Source: Streptomyces sp. NRRL F-5122
GTDB taxonomy: Bacteria; Actinomycetota; Actinomycetes; Streptomycetales; Streptomycetaceae
Assembly: GCF_001507435.1 (NCBI RefSeq)
Contig: NZ_LMWH01000004.1
Location: forward strand, 1 to 64,000
DNA length: 64,000 bases
Direction: 5' to 3'
Numbering within the stretch: the first letter of the stretch is position 1; every line of letters starts with the position of its first letter. A program made the translations under genes and the position numbers. The notes under the pieces are model-generated. The model was given only the letters and a program-made list of their open reading frames with translations. It had not been told where the DNA came from and ran no database searches. Shown here piece after piece: positions 47,951-57,364 of the stretch.

Positions 47951-49186
47951 TCACTCCGCGCTGACCCGGAGTTCCTTCACGCCGTTGATCCAGGCCGAGC
48001 GAAGCCGGCGCGGGTCGTCGACCAGCCGGAGGTTCGGCATGGCATCGGCGATCGCATGGAAGATGAGATCGATCTCCAGCACCGCCAGGGACTTGCCGAG
48101 GCAGTAGTGCGGGCCGCCGCCACCGAAGCCGAGGTGTGGATTGGGGTCGCGGGTGACGTCGAAGACCTTCGGGCGTTCGAAGGCCTCGGGGTCGTTGTTC
48201 GCGGACGAGTAGAAGAGGCCGACCCGCTGGCCCTTGGTGATCTGCTTGCCGCCGAGTTCGGTGTCCTGGGTCGCCGTGCGCTGGAAGGCGACCACCGGCG
48301 TCGCCCAGCGGACGATCTCCTCCGCGGCCGTGGACGGTCGCTGCTGCTTGTAGAGGTCCCACTGGTCGGGGTGGGTGAGGAAGGCGTGCATGCCGTGCGT
48401 GATGGCGTTGCGCGTCGTCTCGTTGCCCGCGACGGACAGCATCAGCACGAAGAACCCGAACTCGTCGTAGGACAGGTTGCCTTCGCCTTCGGCGGCCACC
48501 AGCGTGGTGACGATGTCCTTGGCCGGGCACTGCTTGCGGTCGGCGGCCATGTTCATCGCGTAGGCGATGATCTCGGTGGCCGCCTCGGCGCCGACCTCCT
48601 CGGTGATGGCGTACTCCGGGTCGTCGTACGCGATCATCTTGTTGGACCAGTCGAAGATCTTGGCTCGGTCGTCCTGCGGGACGCCGATCAGCTCGGCGAT
48701 GGCCTGGAGGGGCAGCTCGCAGGCGATCTCGGTGACGAAGTCGAACGGGCCCCGCCGCTCGAAAGCGCCCTGGACGATGGCGTGCGCACGGGCACGCAGC
48801 CGCTCCTCCAGGGCACGGATGGCACGCGGGGTGAAGCCGCGCTGGACGATCTGACGGACCCGGGTGTGCTCCGGCGGGTCCATGTTGAGCATGATCAGCC
48901 GCTGGGCGTCGATCGCGTCGCGCTCGATGTACTGGTTGAACCGGATGATCGCGGTGTCCAGCGACGAGGAGAAGATCTCCGGATGCGTGGACACGTACTT
49001 GACGTCCGCGTGCCGGGTGACGGCCCAGTACCCCTCGTCCTGGAAGCCGGCCACATTGCCCGCCTGGGGTATCCAGCGCACCGGCTCGGCCAGGCGCAGT
49101 GCGGCGAACTCCGGTAGTGGGACGTGGTGGTGCAGTACGTCGGGGTCGGTGAAGTCGAACCCGTCGGGCAGCGCGGGACAGGGCAT
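47951..49186 (-). CDS. cyp125: Cytochrome P450, CYP125-type steroid C26/27 monooxygenase
   Basis: 411 residues from ATG 49186, five bases after GGGGG; ATG 49201 lacks a ribosome site. It follows remembered M. tuberculosis CYP125 closely: PALPDGFDFTDPDV, LNMDPPEHTRVRQIVQRGFT, DWSNKMIAYDDPEYA, I-helix VLMLSVAGNETTRNAI, K-helix EEIVRWATPVVAFQRTA and heme loop PHLGFGGGGPHYCLGKSLA. CYP125 oxidises the terminal methyl of the sterol side chain to the carboxylate, starting its beta-oxidation. It is divergent from the FadA5-type thiolase, as in M. tuberculosis, and a KstR-like site lies 48 bp upstream. A ferredoxin 14 kb away may supply electrons. Confidence 0.9.
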   Translation of the reverse strand: MPCPALPDGFDFTDPDVLHHHVPLPEFAALRLAEPVRWIPQAGNVAGFQDEGYWAVTRHADVKYVSTHPEIFSSSLDTAIIRFNQYIERDAIDAQRLIMLNMDPPEHTRVRQIVQRGFTPRAIRALEERLRARAHAIVQGAFERRGPFDFVTEIACELPLQAIAELIGVPQDDRAKIFDWSNKMIAYDDPEYAITEEVGAEAATEIIAYAMNMAADRKQCPAKDIVTTLVAAEGEGNLSYDEFGFFVLMLSVAGNETTRNAITHGMHAFLTHPDQWDLYKQQRPSTAAEEIVRWATPVVAFQRTATQDTELGGKQITKGQRVGLFYSSANNDPEAFERPKVFDVTRDPNPHLGFGGGGPHYCLGKSLAVLEIDLIFHAIADAMPNLRLVDDPRRLRSAWINGVKELRVSAE

Positions 49187-49233
49187 GGCGACCCCCAGCA
49201 TTCTGACGGTCCATCAGGAATGGCCGTGAAGGT

Positions 49234-49247
49234 AGTAACGGGTTCTA
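49234..49247. promoter_or_regulatory. KstR-like box upstream of cyp125
   Basis: AGTAACGGGTTCTA matches the mycobacterial KstR motif TnnAACnnGTTnnA at all fixed bases except the first (A for T). It sits 48 bp upstream of the cyp125 start, and the flanks GTAG and CTAC extend its symmetry. A KstR-type regulator is encoded in the same window at 63244-63888. Confidence 0.65.
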
Positions 49248-49357
49248 CAAGTCGCAAGAGGTGCGGCCACTCCAATTGCGTGCGGGATTCGTGCAGATCG
49301 GGACTTCGGAGGCTGCAAGACCCTTGCCGCTGCGGCTCCGCTGTCAGCAGACTGCAT

Positions 49358-50764
<1,407 letters not shown>

Positions 50765-50793
<29 letters not shown>

Positions 50794-51601
50794 AGCGTTC
50801 CTCCATCACGCGTCGGATCAGCGCCGCCGAGTCCCTGAGCGAGAGTGCGGCGGCTTGCAGATGATCGTAACGGAGAGAGCAGTCCTTGGCGGTGGCCGGA
50901 TTCGCGGATGGATGCCCGCTGCCGTAGCCCTCCGTGTACACGACGGTCGGATCGCTCGTAAACCGGAAGATGGTGAACGAGCCTTGCAGGCCCGCGTGTG
51001 CACCGGCTGAGAAGGGCAGGACCTGGATGTTGATTCGTGGGTCGCCTTCGAAGGACAACAAGTGGACCAGTTGTTCACGCATCGTCGTCGGGCCGCCGAC
51101 TTCTTGGTGGAGTGCGGCCTCACTGAGCACCGTCCAGAGGACCGGCGGCTCGGTCTTCTCGAGGATGCGCTGGCGCGCGAGCCGCACTTCGGTGCGATCG
51201 TCGAGGTCGGTCCTGTCGAGTGCCCCGAGCACCGTACGGGAGTACGCCTTCGTCTGAAGAAGGCCGTGGATGGTGAACGCCTGGAAGGCGGAGATCTCCG
51301 TGGCCCGCGCCTCCAACTCCGCCACGTGTTGGAACCACGCCGGAAGCTGGCTGCGCATGACCAGTGCGACGAGCCGCGACAGCAACCCACCCGTCCCCAG
51401 CGCCGCGTCCACCCGCTCGCTGAACTCGGGCGTGGGCAGCTTCCGTGCCGTCTCGATCTGCCCGACCAGCGAACCGGTGTAGTTGACGATGTCCCCGAGC
51501 TGCTTCTGCGTCAGCCCCGCCGCCTCCCGATGACGGCGCAGCTCGAACCCGTAGTAGTCGAGTGGTGAGGCGCCCGGGTCGAGGACGTTGACGTGGGTCA
51601 T
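50765..51601 (-). CDS. XRE-family regulator with DUF5753 domain
   Basis: 278 residues from ATG 51601. The N-terminal HTH reads ELRRHREAAGLTQKQLGDIV, then YTGSLVGQIETARKLPTPEF. The remainder is DUF5753: QHVAELEARATEISAFQAFT, IHGLLQTKAYSRTVLGALDR and NIQVLPFSAGAHAGLQGSFT. These WhiJ-like DNA-binding proteins work with DUF397 partners and affect development and antibiotic production. The gene is divergent from the ATPase gene, with 92 bp between. Confidence 0.9.
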
Positions 51602-51693
51602 GCACGGCCCCCTCTTGCGCAACCGGGCCCACCGCTGGGCCGGTTGTATCCGATCCGTAGCCGAGCGTAGTCGTGCCAGGTCAGCCTTGTACG

Positions 51694-52113
51694 GTGAACG
51701 ACTACATTCCCCCGCCCCTCCGGGGTGCCTGTGCGAACCAGTACCGCATGCGCCTGACCGTGGGCGAGCACTCGGCCCGGCATGTCCGCCGGATCGTCCG
51801 CTCCCTCCTGCGCGAGTGGGAGATGGCGGATTTGGCGGACGCCGTGGAACTGGCCGTGACCGAGCTGGTCGCCAACGTCGTGCGCCATGTGCCCGACCGG
51901 CACTGCACGCTGCTCGTCGTGCGGCAGGCCGCGGGAGTCCGGGTGGAGGTGACCGACGGGTGCTCCCGGCTTCCCTCGGCGACGCACGCCCCGCCCCCGG
52001 ACGCGGAAGGCGGACGCGGGCTGCTGCTGGTCGACGCCGTCGTCGACAAGTGGGGTGTGGAGCCGGGGTCTTCGGACGGCAAGACCGTGTGGTTCGAGTG
52101 CCTGGTGCCCTGA
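51694..52113 (+). CDS. RsbW-like ATP-binding protein
   Basis: 139 residues if GTG 51694 is used; ATG 51748 would give 121. The GHKL fold is short: AVELAVTELVANVVRHVPDR (N-box), VRVEVTDGCSRLPS (G1-box, changed to DGC) and GGRGLLLVDAVVDKWGVEP (G2-like GRGL). It resembles the serine-kinase anti-sigma proteins RsbW/SpoIIAB and completes the common Streptomyces trio XRE, DUF397, ATPase. It is probably an anti-sigma-factor-like partner; the target is not known. Confidence 0.8.
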   Translation: MNDYIPPPLRGACANQYRMRLTVGEHSARHVRRIVRSLLREWEMADLADAVELAVTELVANVVRHVPDRHCTLLVVRQAAGVRVEVTDGCSRLPSATHAPPPDAEGGRGLLLVDAVVDKWGVEPGSSDGKTVWFECLVP

Positions 52114-52156
52114 CGCCGCACACCGCGCGCAAGCGGCGGGCGTGTGCGGACACGCC

Positions 52157-52192
52157 GAAGGCGGCGGTCCCGGAGGGGGGACCGCCGCCTTC
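52157..52192. terminator. 15-bp perfect stem-loop between convergent genes
   Basis: GAAGGCGGCGGTCCC (52157-52171) pairs with GGGACCGCCGCCTTC (52178-52192) around a 6-base loop. It lies between the ATPase stop (52113) and the transglycosylase stop (52216). It should end transcription from both sides. Confidence 0.85.
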
Positions 52193-52215
52193 GCGGCAGG
52201 GTGAGCTCGGGCGGC

Positions 52216-52629
52216 TCAGTACCAGTGGTGGGTGGACCAGAAGTTCCATGCGGCGACGGGGCTGCCGTAGCGGGAGTTCATGTAGTCCAGGCCCCACTTG
52301 ATCTGGGTGGCAGGGTTCGTCTTCCAGTCGGCACCGGCGGAGGCCATCTTGGATGCGGGCAGCGCCTGGACCAGGCCGTAGGCACCGGACGAGGCGTTGG
52401 TGGCGTGCATGTTCCAGCCGCTCTCGTGGGTGACGATCTTGTTGAACGCTTCGTACTGCGCGGCGTCAGGAATCATCTGGTGCGCGATCGTCCGGGCGTT
52501 GGAGGCCGAGTCGGTGGCCGCGTGGGCGGGCACCGAGGTGAGCAGCATGCCGGACGCGGCGGCGGCGACGGCGGCAGTGGCGAAGGCCTTCTTCGGGGAA
52601 GCGACGCGGCGGATGAAGGAGACGGACAC
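52216..52629 (-). CDS. Secreted transglycosylase SLT-like protein
   Basis: 137 residues from GTG 52629, with AAGG six bases upstream; ATG 52668 is possible. The signal peptide (VASPKKAFATAAVAAAASGM...ASA-like cleavage near PAHAATDS) is followed by an SLT/lysozyme-like domain: YEAFNKIVTHESGWNMHATN, where HESGW holds the catalytic Glu, and SSGAYGLVQALPASKMASAG, then QIKWGLDYMNSRYGSPVAAW. It cleaves glycan strands of the wall during growth. The long upstream region (52630-53125) holds the promoter. Confidence 0.85.
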   Translation of the reverse strand: MSVSFIRRVASPKKAFATAAVAAAASGMLLTSVPAHAATDSASNARTIAHQMIPDAAQYEAFNKIVTHESGWNMHATNASSGAYGLVQALPASKMASAGADWKTNPATQIKWGLDYMNSRYGSPVAAWNFWSTHHWY

Positions 52630-53125
52630 AGAGAACCTTTTCGTTCGGGGACAAGGAGTCGCAGGCATGCCGTTACCGCGTGGGGTGCGGTGGGGGCGTA
52701 CGTCGGCGCCGCGGCCCGTGTGGGCTCGTCGGCGCCCGGCGACGTCATCCAGAGAAGCAGGCTCGAGGAATGTCCGCAATGACCCTTTTTACTAGTTGTG
52801 GTCGCATCGGGGGTATGGGGTGCTTGTGTGACCTGGCTCTCAATCCCCAGGTCGGAGGCCGAATTGCCGCGAACATGCCCACTCACTCGATCTACGGCCG
52901 CGGGCCGTAGGTGACCCCGCTCACGTGGGGCTCGTCACGGTTTGGGTCACCGACCGTCGAGGAGGTGACACGGAGCGGAGGCGAAGGGTGTGACCCGCGC
53001 CGCAGCCGGGTGCCCCGCGGTGTGACCCAGGTCGCGGCCCGGGGACGGTCGCGATGCCTCCGAAGCCCCGCCGAATGTGACCGGCGTCGCATCCGCGGGA
53101 GTTGGGATGTGACCGGCGTCTCGTC
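52630..53125. other. Long leader/intergenic stretch with a hairpin and GTGAC repeats
   Basis: Its right part separates the S-component stop (53126) from the transglycosylase leader. CTACGGCC-GCG-GGCCGTAG (52892-52910) is an 8-bp stem with 3-base loop. Six GTGAC words on the plus strand begin at 52911, 52965, 52990, 53022, 53077 and 53109. ACTAGT-rich sequence near 52790 may be a promoter. No c-di-AMP (ydaO) riboswitch consensus was recognised, although such elements often precede Streptomyces cell-wall hydrolases. Confidence 0.45.
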
Positions 53126-53962
53126 TCAGCGCGGCTCGAAGGCGACCGGGCTCTCGAAGGCGGCACGACGGGTCGCCCGGCGCAGTGCCCTGAGCACGGC
53201 CGGACCGAGGAAGAAGGTCAGGACGACCGTGACGGCGGCCCGCCCGAGGTCCCAGCCCAGTGAGGTGGCCACGCAGTAGGCGAGGAAGCGGGCCAGGTTG
53301 GCGGCGAGCCCGGCATGCGGGTCGAAGGCGATGCCGGAGGCGAGTGCGTTCATGTAGGGCCAGCCGGCGAGGTTCATCACCGTGCCGTACGCGAACGCGG
53401 CAAGGAAGCCGTATCCGGCGAGCAGCGCCGCCTCGCCCCGCCCCCGCAGCCGGTCGCCGGGCAGCAGCCCCGCGCCCAGGGTGAACCAGCCCATGGCCAG
53501 CATCTGGAACGGCAGCCACGGTCCCACCCCGCCCGTCAGCAGGGCGGAGGCGAACATCGTCACGTTCCCGAGGACGAACCCGAAGCCGGGCCCGAGCACC
53601 CGCCCGCTCAGCACCATCAGGAAGAACATCGGCTCGATGCCGGCCGTACCCGCACCGATCGGCCGCAGGGCGGCACCGGTCGCGGCGAGCACGCCGAGCA
53701 TCGCCACGGCCTTGGGACCGAGCCCCGACTCGGAGATCGTCGCCGCGACGACGGCGACCAGCAGCACCAGCAGACCGGCGAAGAGCCAGGGCGCGTCCTG
53801 GGCGTGCGCGCCGACCTGGGAGGCGGGGTCGGCGAACAGGGGCCAGGTGAACCCCGCGGCACCGACCGCGCTCACCAGCGCGAGAGCGGCGACGGACCGG
53901 GGGCCGAGGCGGACGGGACGGGCCCGGGGGGCGGCGGCCGGATTCGGCGTGCGGGGTGTCAT
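53126..53962 (-). CDS. ECF transporter S component (probable cobalamin specificity unit)
   Basis: 278 residues from ATG 53962, whose first bases overlap the EcfA stop (ATGA). A basic N-terminus precedes about seven hydrophobic segments (AALALVSAVGAAGFTWPLFA, AVAMLGVLAATGAALRPIGA, IEPMFFLMVLSGRVLGPGFG, LPFQMLAMGWFTLGAGLLPG), a common layout of membrane S components, which capture a vitamin and pair with EcfT/EcfA. The assignment to cobalamin rests on the cobalamin riboswitch at the operon head, not on the protein. It is the last gene of the operon. Confidence 0.75.
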   Translation of the reverse strand: MTPRTPNPAAAPRARPVRLGPRSVAALALVSAVGAAGFTWPLFADPASQVGAHAQDAPWLFAGLLVLLVAVVAATISESGLGPKAVAMLGVLAATGAALRPIGAGTAGIEPMFFLMVLSGRVLGPGFGFVLGNVTMFASALLTGGVGPWLPFQMLAMGWFTLGAGLLPGDRLRGRGEAALLAGYGFLAAFAYGTVMNLAGWPYMNALASGIAFDPHAGLAANLARFLAYCVATSLGWDLGRAAVTVVLTFFLGPAVLRALRRATRRAAFESPVAFEPR

Positions 53963-55647
53963 GACGACAGTGCCTCCCGGACCTGGGCGACGGTGAGCCA
54001 CTGCTGCGGGGCGAGGACCTTCGTCACCTGGGGCGCGAACGAGGGGGACGCGACCACCACCTCGGCGGCCGGCCCGTCGGCGACGACCTCGCCCTCGGCC
54101 AGGATCACCACCCGGTGGGCGAGTTCCGCGGCCAGCTCCACATCATGGGTGGCCAGCACGATGGCGTGTCCCTCGGCGGCGAGCCCGCGCAGCACGGCGA
54201 CCAGACGCGCCTTCGCCGCGTAGTCGAGTCCGCGTGTCGGCTCGTCCAGGAGCAGCAGCCGGGGGCGTGCCGTGAGGACCACGGCCAGGGCGAGCGCCAG
54301 CCGCTGCCCCTCCGACAGATCCCTCGGGTGCGCGTCGTCCGTGACGCCGGGCAGCAGTTCCGTCACCAGGGCCCGGCAGCTGCCGGGGGCGGCGTCCGCG
54401 TCCCGGTCCGCGGCGGCGCACTCGGCGCCCACCGTGTCCGCGTACAGCAGGTCCCGCGGCTCCTGCGGTACGAGGCCCACGCGCCGTACCAGGTCACGTG
54501 GTGCGGTGCGGTGCGGAACCACGCCGCCGGTCCGAACCGCACCACGGGCCGGTTCGACGAGTCCGACGAGCGCGGACAGGAGCGTGGACTTCCCGGCTCC
54601 GTTGCGCCCCATGAGGGCCACGGTCTCACCGGCGGTGACGGTCAGGTCGACCTGGCGCAGCGCCTCGACGGCGCCGCGGCGGACGGCCAGGGACGTCACG
54701 GCGGTCGCGGGGTGGGCCTGCGGGGCGTCCGGGACGCTGCGCCGGCGCAGGAGGCGGCGCGGGACGGGGACTTCGGTACCGGGGTTCGACGCCGCGCGGG
54801 GAGACGGATCCCGGCCGTGCACGGGTGACGCGTCCGCGAGTCGTTCGCGCAGGGCGTCCGCGCGGCGGCGGGCGTCGCGCACCGTGAGGGGCAGGGGCGA
54901 CCAGCCCGCCAGCCGGCCCAGGTCCACCACCGGCGGATACACCGGGGAGCGGGCCATGACCTCGGCCGGGGCGCCGATGACGGGACGGACACCGGGGCCG
55001 GGCAGCAGGACGACCCGGTCGGCGTACTGGACGACCCGTTCCAGCCGGTGCTCGGCGAGCAGGACCGTCGTACCGAGATCGTGGACGAGCCGCTGCAGGA
55101 CGGCGAGGACCTCTTCGGCCGCCGCGGGGTCCAGAGCGGACGTCGGCTCGTCGAGGACGAGGACCTTCGGGTGGGGGGTGAGTACCGAGCCGATCGCGAC
55201 GCGCTGCTGCTGACCGCCCGACAGGGTGGTGATCGGCCGGTTCCTCAGATCGGCGAGGCCCAGCAGGTCCAGAGTCTCCTCGACCCGCCGCCGCATGACC
55301 GCCGGGGCCAGCCCCAACGACTCCATGCCGTAGGCGAGTTCGTCCTCCACGGTGTCCGTCACGAAGTGGGACAGCGGATCCTGCCCCACCGTTCCCACCA
55401 CGTCGGCGAGTTCACGCGGCTTGTGGGTACGGGTATCGCGTCCGGCCACGGTGACACGGCCGCGCAGGGTGCCGCCCGTGAAGTGCGGGACCAGCCCGCT
55501 CACCGCGCCGAGCACCGTGGACTTGCCGACCCCGGACGGGCCGACCAGCAGCGTCAGTTCGCCCTCAGGGACCTCGAAGTCGACACCATCGACGGCGAGT
55601 TCGGCCGCTCCGTCGTACCTCACGGAGACATCCTCGAAGCGGATCAC
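53959..55647 (-). CDS. Fused ECF ATPase (EcfA-EcfA')
   Basis: 562 residues from GTG 55647, behind GGAG, overlapping the EcfT stop (GTGA). Two ABC cassettes are joined. The first has Walker A GPSGVGKST, signature LSGGQQQRVAIG and Walker B VLVLDEPTSALD. The second starts near residue 320: Walker A GRNGAGKST, signature DLSEGQRLALAL and Walker B LLLLDEPTRGLDY. The linker (residues ~240-310) is Arg/Pro/Asp-rich. It powers the ECF uptake complex. Both sites look catalytically complete; the second signature is LSEGQ. Confidence 0.9.
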   Translation of the reverse strand: MIRFEDVSVRYDGAAELAVDGVDFEVPEGELTLLVGPSGVGKSTVLGAVSGLVPHFTGGTLRGRVTVAGRDTRTHKPRELADVVGTVGQDPLSHFVTDTVEDELAYGMESLGLAPAVMRRRVEETLDLLGLADLRNRPITTLSGGQQQRVAIGSVLTPHPKVLVLDEPTSALDPAAAEEVLAVLQRLVHDLGTTVLLAEHRLERVVQYADRVVLLPGPGVRPVIGAPAEVMARSPVYPPVVDLGRLAGWSPLPLTVRDARRRADALRERLADASPVHGRDPSPRAASNPGTEVPVPRRLLRRRSVPDAPQAHPATAVTSLAVRRGAVEALRQVDLTVTAGETVALMGRNGAGKSTLLSALVGLVEPARGAVRTGGVVPHRTAPRDLVRRVGLVPQEPRDLLYADTVGAECAAADRDADAAPGSCRALVTELLPGVTDDAHPRDLSEGQRLALALAVVLTARPRLLLLDEPTRGLDYAAKARLVAVLRGLAAEGHAIVLATHDVELAAELAHRVVILAEGEVVADGPAAEVVVASPSFAPQVTKVLAPQQWLTVAQVREALSS

Positions 55648-56732
55648 GCGGACTCCTCGGGTGCGGGGGTGACGAACGCGGGCAGCAGACCGACCAGGAC
55701 GGCCGCGGCGGGCAGCAGGGGCAGCGCCGGAGCGGCCAGGGGGACGACACCGGGGTGCAGGGCGGCGGGGTCCAGGGCGGCGGCGACGGCCAGCACCGCA
55801 GCCGCCACGATCCCGGAACCGGCGACCAGCCACGCCCGTGCGCCCCAGACGTCCGGCCGGTAGCGCGTGCGCGGCGAGCGCCGGCCGCCGAGCCGGAGGC
55901 CGACGAGGGCGGCGGCGAGGCCCACGAGCAGGACGGGCAGACCGTAGACGCCCCCTTCGGCCGTCAGCAGTCCGTACGTCCCCGCGCAGACGCCGAGGAG
56001 GCCGCCCAGGGTGAGGGCGGCGGTGGTGCGCCGGACGGCGGGGGGTACGTCGGCGGTGCGGCCGAAGCCGCGCGCGTCCATCGCGGCGGCGAGGGCTACG
56101 GAGCGTTCCAGCGCGCCTTCCAGGACAGGCAGTCCTACCTGGAGCAGCCCGTGCAGGCCCCGGTCGGGCCGGCCGCGCAGCCGGCGCGCCGCGCGCAGGC
56201 GCCGGACGTCGGCGACGAGGTGCGGGGCGAAGGTGAGCGCTACGACGACCGCCACACCCGTCTCGTACAGGGCGCCCGGGAGTGCCTTGAGCAGCCTTGC
56301 CGGATTCGCCAGCGCGTTGGCGGCACCGACGCAGATGAGCAGGGTGGCCAGTTTGAGGCCGTCGTACAGGGCGAAGACGAGGCCCTCGGCGGTGACCCGG
56401 CCACCGATGCGGATGCCCTGGGCCCAGTGCGGCAGGGGGACTTCGGGCAGGGTCAGGACGGTGTGGGTGCCGGGGACGGGCGAGCCGAGGACCACGGCGA
56501 AGACCAGGCGGATGGCGAGGACCGCGAGGGCGAGTCTGGCGAAGGCCGCGTAGGAGCGGGACCACGGGTCCTGTGTGCGGCGGGCCGCGACGACGTACGA
56601 GGACACGGCGACAAGGAGGGCCAGCACGAGCGGGTTGGTGGTACGGGTGGCCGCGACGGCGAGCCCCAGTGACCACAGCCACCAGGCGCCCGGGTGGACG
56701 GCCGGTCGGCCGCGGCGGGTCGGGGGCGCCAT
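55644..56732 (-). CDS. ECF transporter T component (EcfT)
   Basis: 362 residues from ATG 56732, behind GGAG. Membrane segments at the N-terminus (WLWSLGLAVAATRTTNPLVL) and the C-terminus flank the coupling region, which has the two Ala-Arg-Gly motifs of EcfT: RRLRAARRLRGRPDRG and AMDARGFGRTADVPP, the helices that grip the ATPases. It joins the S component to the ATPases. It starts three bases after the stop of the upstream anchored protein. Confidence 0.9.
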   Translation of the reverse strand: MAPPTRRGRPAVHPGAWWLWSLGLAVAATRTTNPLVLALLVAVSSYVVAARRTQDPWSRSYAAFARLALAVLAIRLVFAVVLGSPVPGTHTVLTLPEVPLPHWAQGIRIGGRVTAEGLVFALYDGLKLATLLICVGAANALANPARLLKALPGALYETGVAVVVALTFAPHLVADVRRLRAARRLRGRPDRGLHGLLQVGLPVLEGALERSVALAAAMDARGFGRTADVPPAVRRTTAALTLGGLLGVCAGTYGLLTAEGGVYGLPVLLVGLAAALVGLRLGGRRSPRTRYRPDVWGARAWLVAGSGIVAAAVLAVAAALDPAALHPGVVPLAAPALPLLPAAAVLVGLLPAFVTPAPEESA

Positions 56733-56734
56733 CG

Positions 56735-57364
56735 TCAGCTCCTGCGGCGGCGCGCCTGCCACAGCGCCGCCGCGCCCAGGACCACCACGGCGGCGATGCC
56801 CGCGAACACGCCCACCGACGGGCCGTGGTGGGGCTCGTCATCGGCCCGCGCGGGGTGCTTCTGCGCGGTCACCTGCTCCCCGCACCCCTGCCGCGGATAG
56901 CCCGCTATCGCGCACAGCAGGGCGTTCGTGTCGTAGCGGAGGGGCCCCGCGACCGCGGCGAGCGCGTCCGCCGTCGTCGCGTCCCCGGGTATGCGGGCGC
57001 AGGCGGTGCGCGCGGCGGGCGGGGTCTCGCCCGAGGCGGCGTCCGAGGGCGTACCGAAGTCGATGACCAGCGCCACCCGCTTCTGGCCCGGCCGTGCGGG
57101 CGTCCCGTCGCAGACGGCGTCGAAGTCCGCGGCGCCGCGCGGTGTGGTGGCGTCCGCGGAGTCCTCGCTGACGGCGAAGCGGAAGCCCTGGACGTCACCG
57201 TCGGCCGGGCGGGTGGTCGAGGGGCCCTGGGTGGCGTAGGTCCAGTGGCCGCCGTCGCGCTCCCAGAAGGACCAGTAGCGGTACCCGGCGGCCTGCGCCT
57301 GCCCGGCGGCCCCCAGCAGCAGGATCAGAGGGGCCAGGAGCAGGGCGCAGACACGGCGGCTCAC
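56735..57364 (-). CDS. Exported membrane-anchored protein (SCO2322-like)
   Basis: 209 residues from GTG 57364; the GTGA overlaps the stop of the gene before. A signal peptide (CALLLAPLILLLGAAGQAQA) is followed by an external domain (GYRYWSFWERDGGHWTYATQ, GFRFAVSEDSADATTPRGAA, LVIDFGTPSDAA) with Cys residues in FDAVCDG, TACARIP, LLCAIAGYPRQGCGE, and one C-terminal helix (VFAGIAAVVVLGAAALW) with RRRRS. It resembles the SCO2322 family of S. coelicolor. In this riboswitch-controlled operon it probably helps capture the substrate at the surface. The role is inference. Confidence 0.75.
   Translation of the reverse strand: MSRRVCALLLAPLILLLGAAGQAQAAGYRYWSFWERDGGHWTYATQGPSTTRPADGDVQGFRFAVSEDSADATTPRGAADFDAVCDGTPARPGQKRVALVIDFGTPSDAASGETPPAARTACARIPGDATTADALAAVAGPLRYDTNALLCAIAGYPRQGCGEQVTAQKHPARADDEPHHGPSVGVFAGIAAVVVLGAAALWQARRRRS

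Noticed and set aside
52630..52910. A c-di-AMP (ydaO) riboswitch upstream of the transglycosylase
   Set aside because: Such riboswitches often precede Streptomyces wall hydrolases, but the conserved ydaO sequence blocks were not found on the minus strand here.
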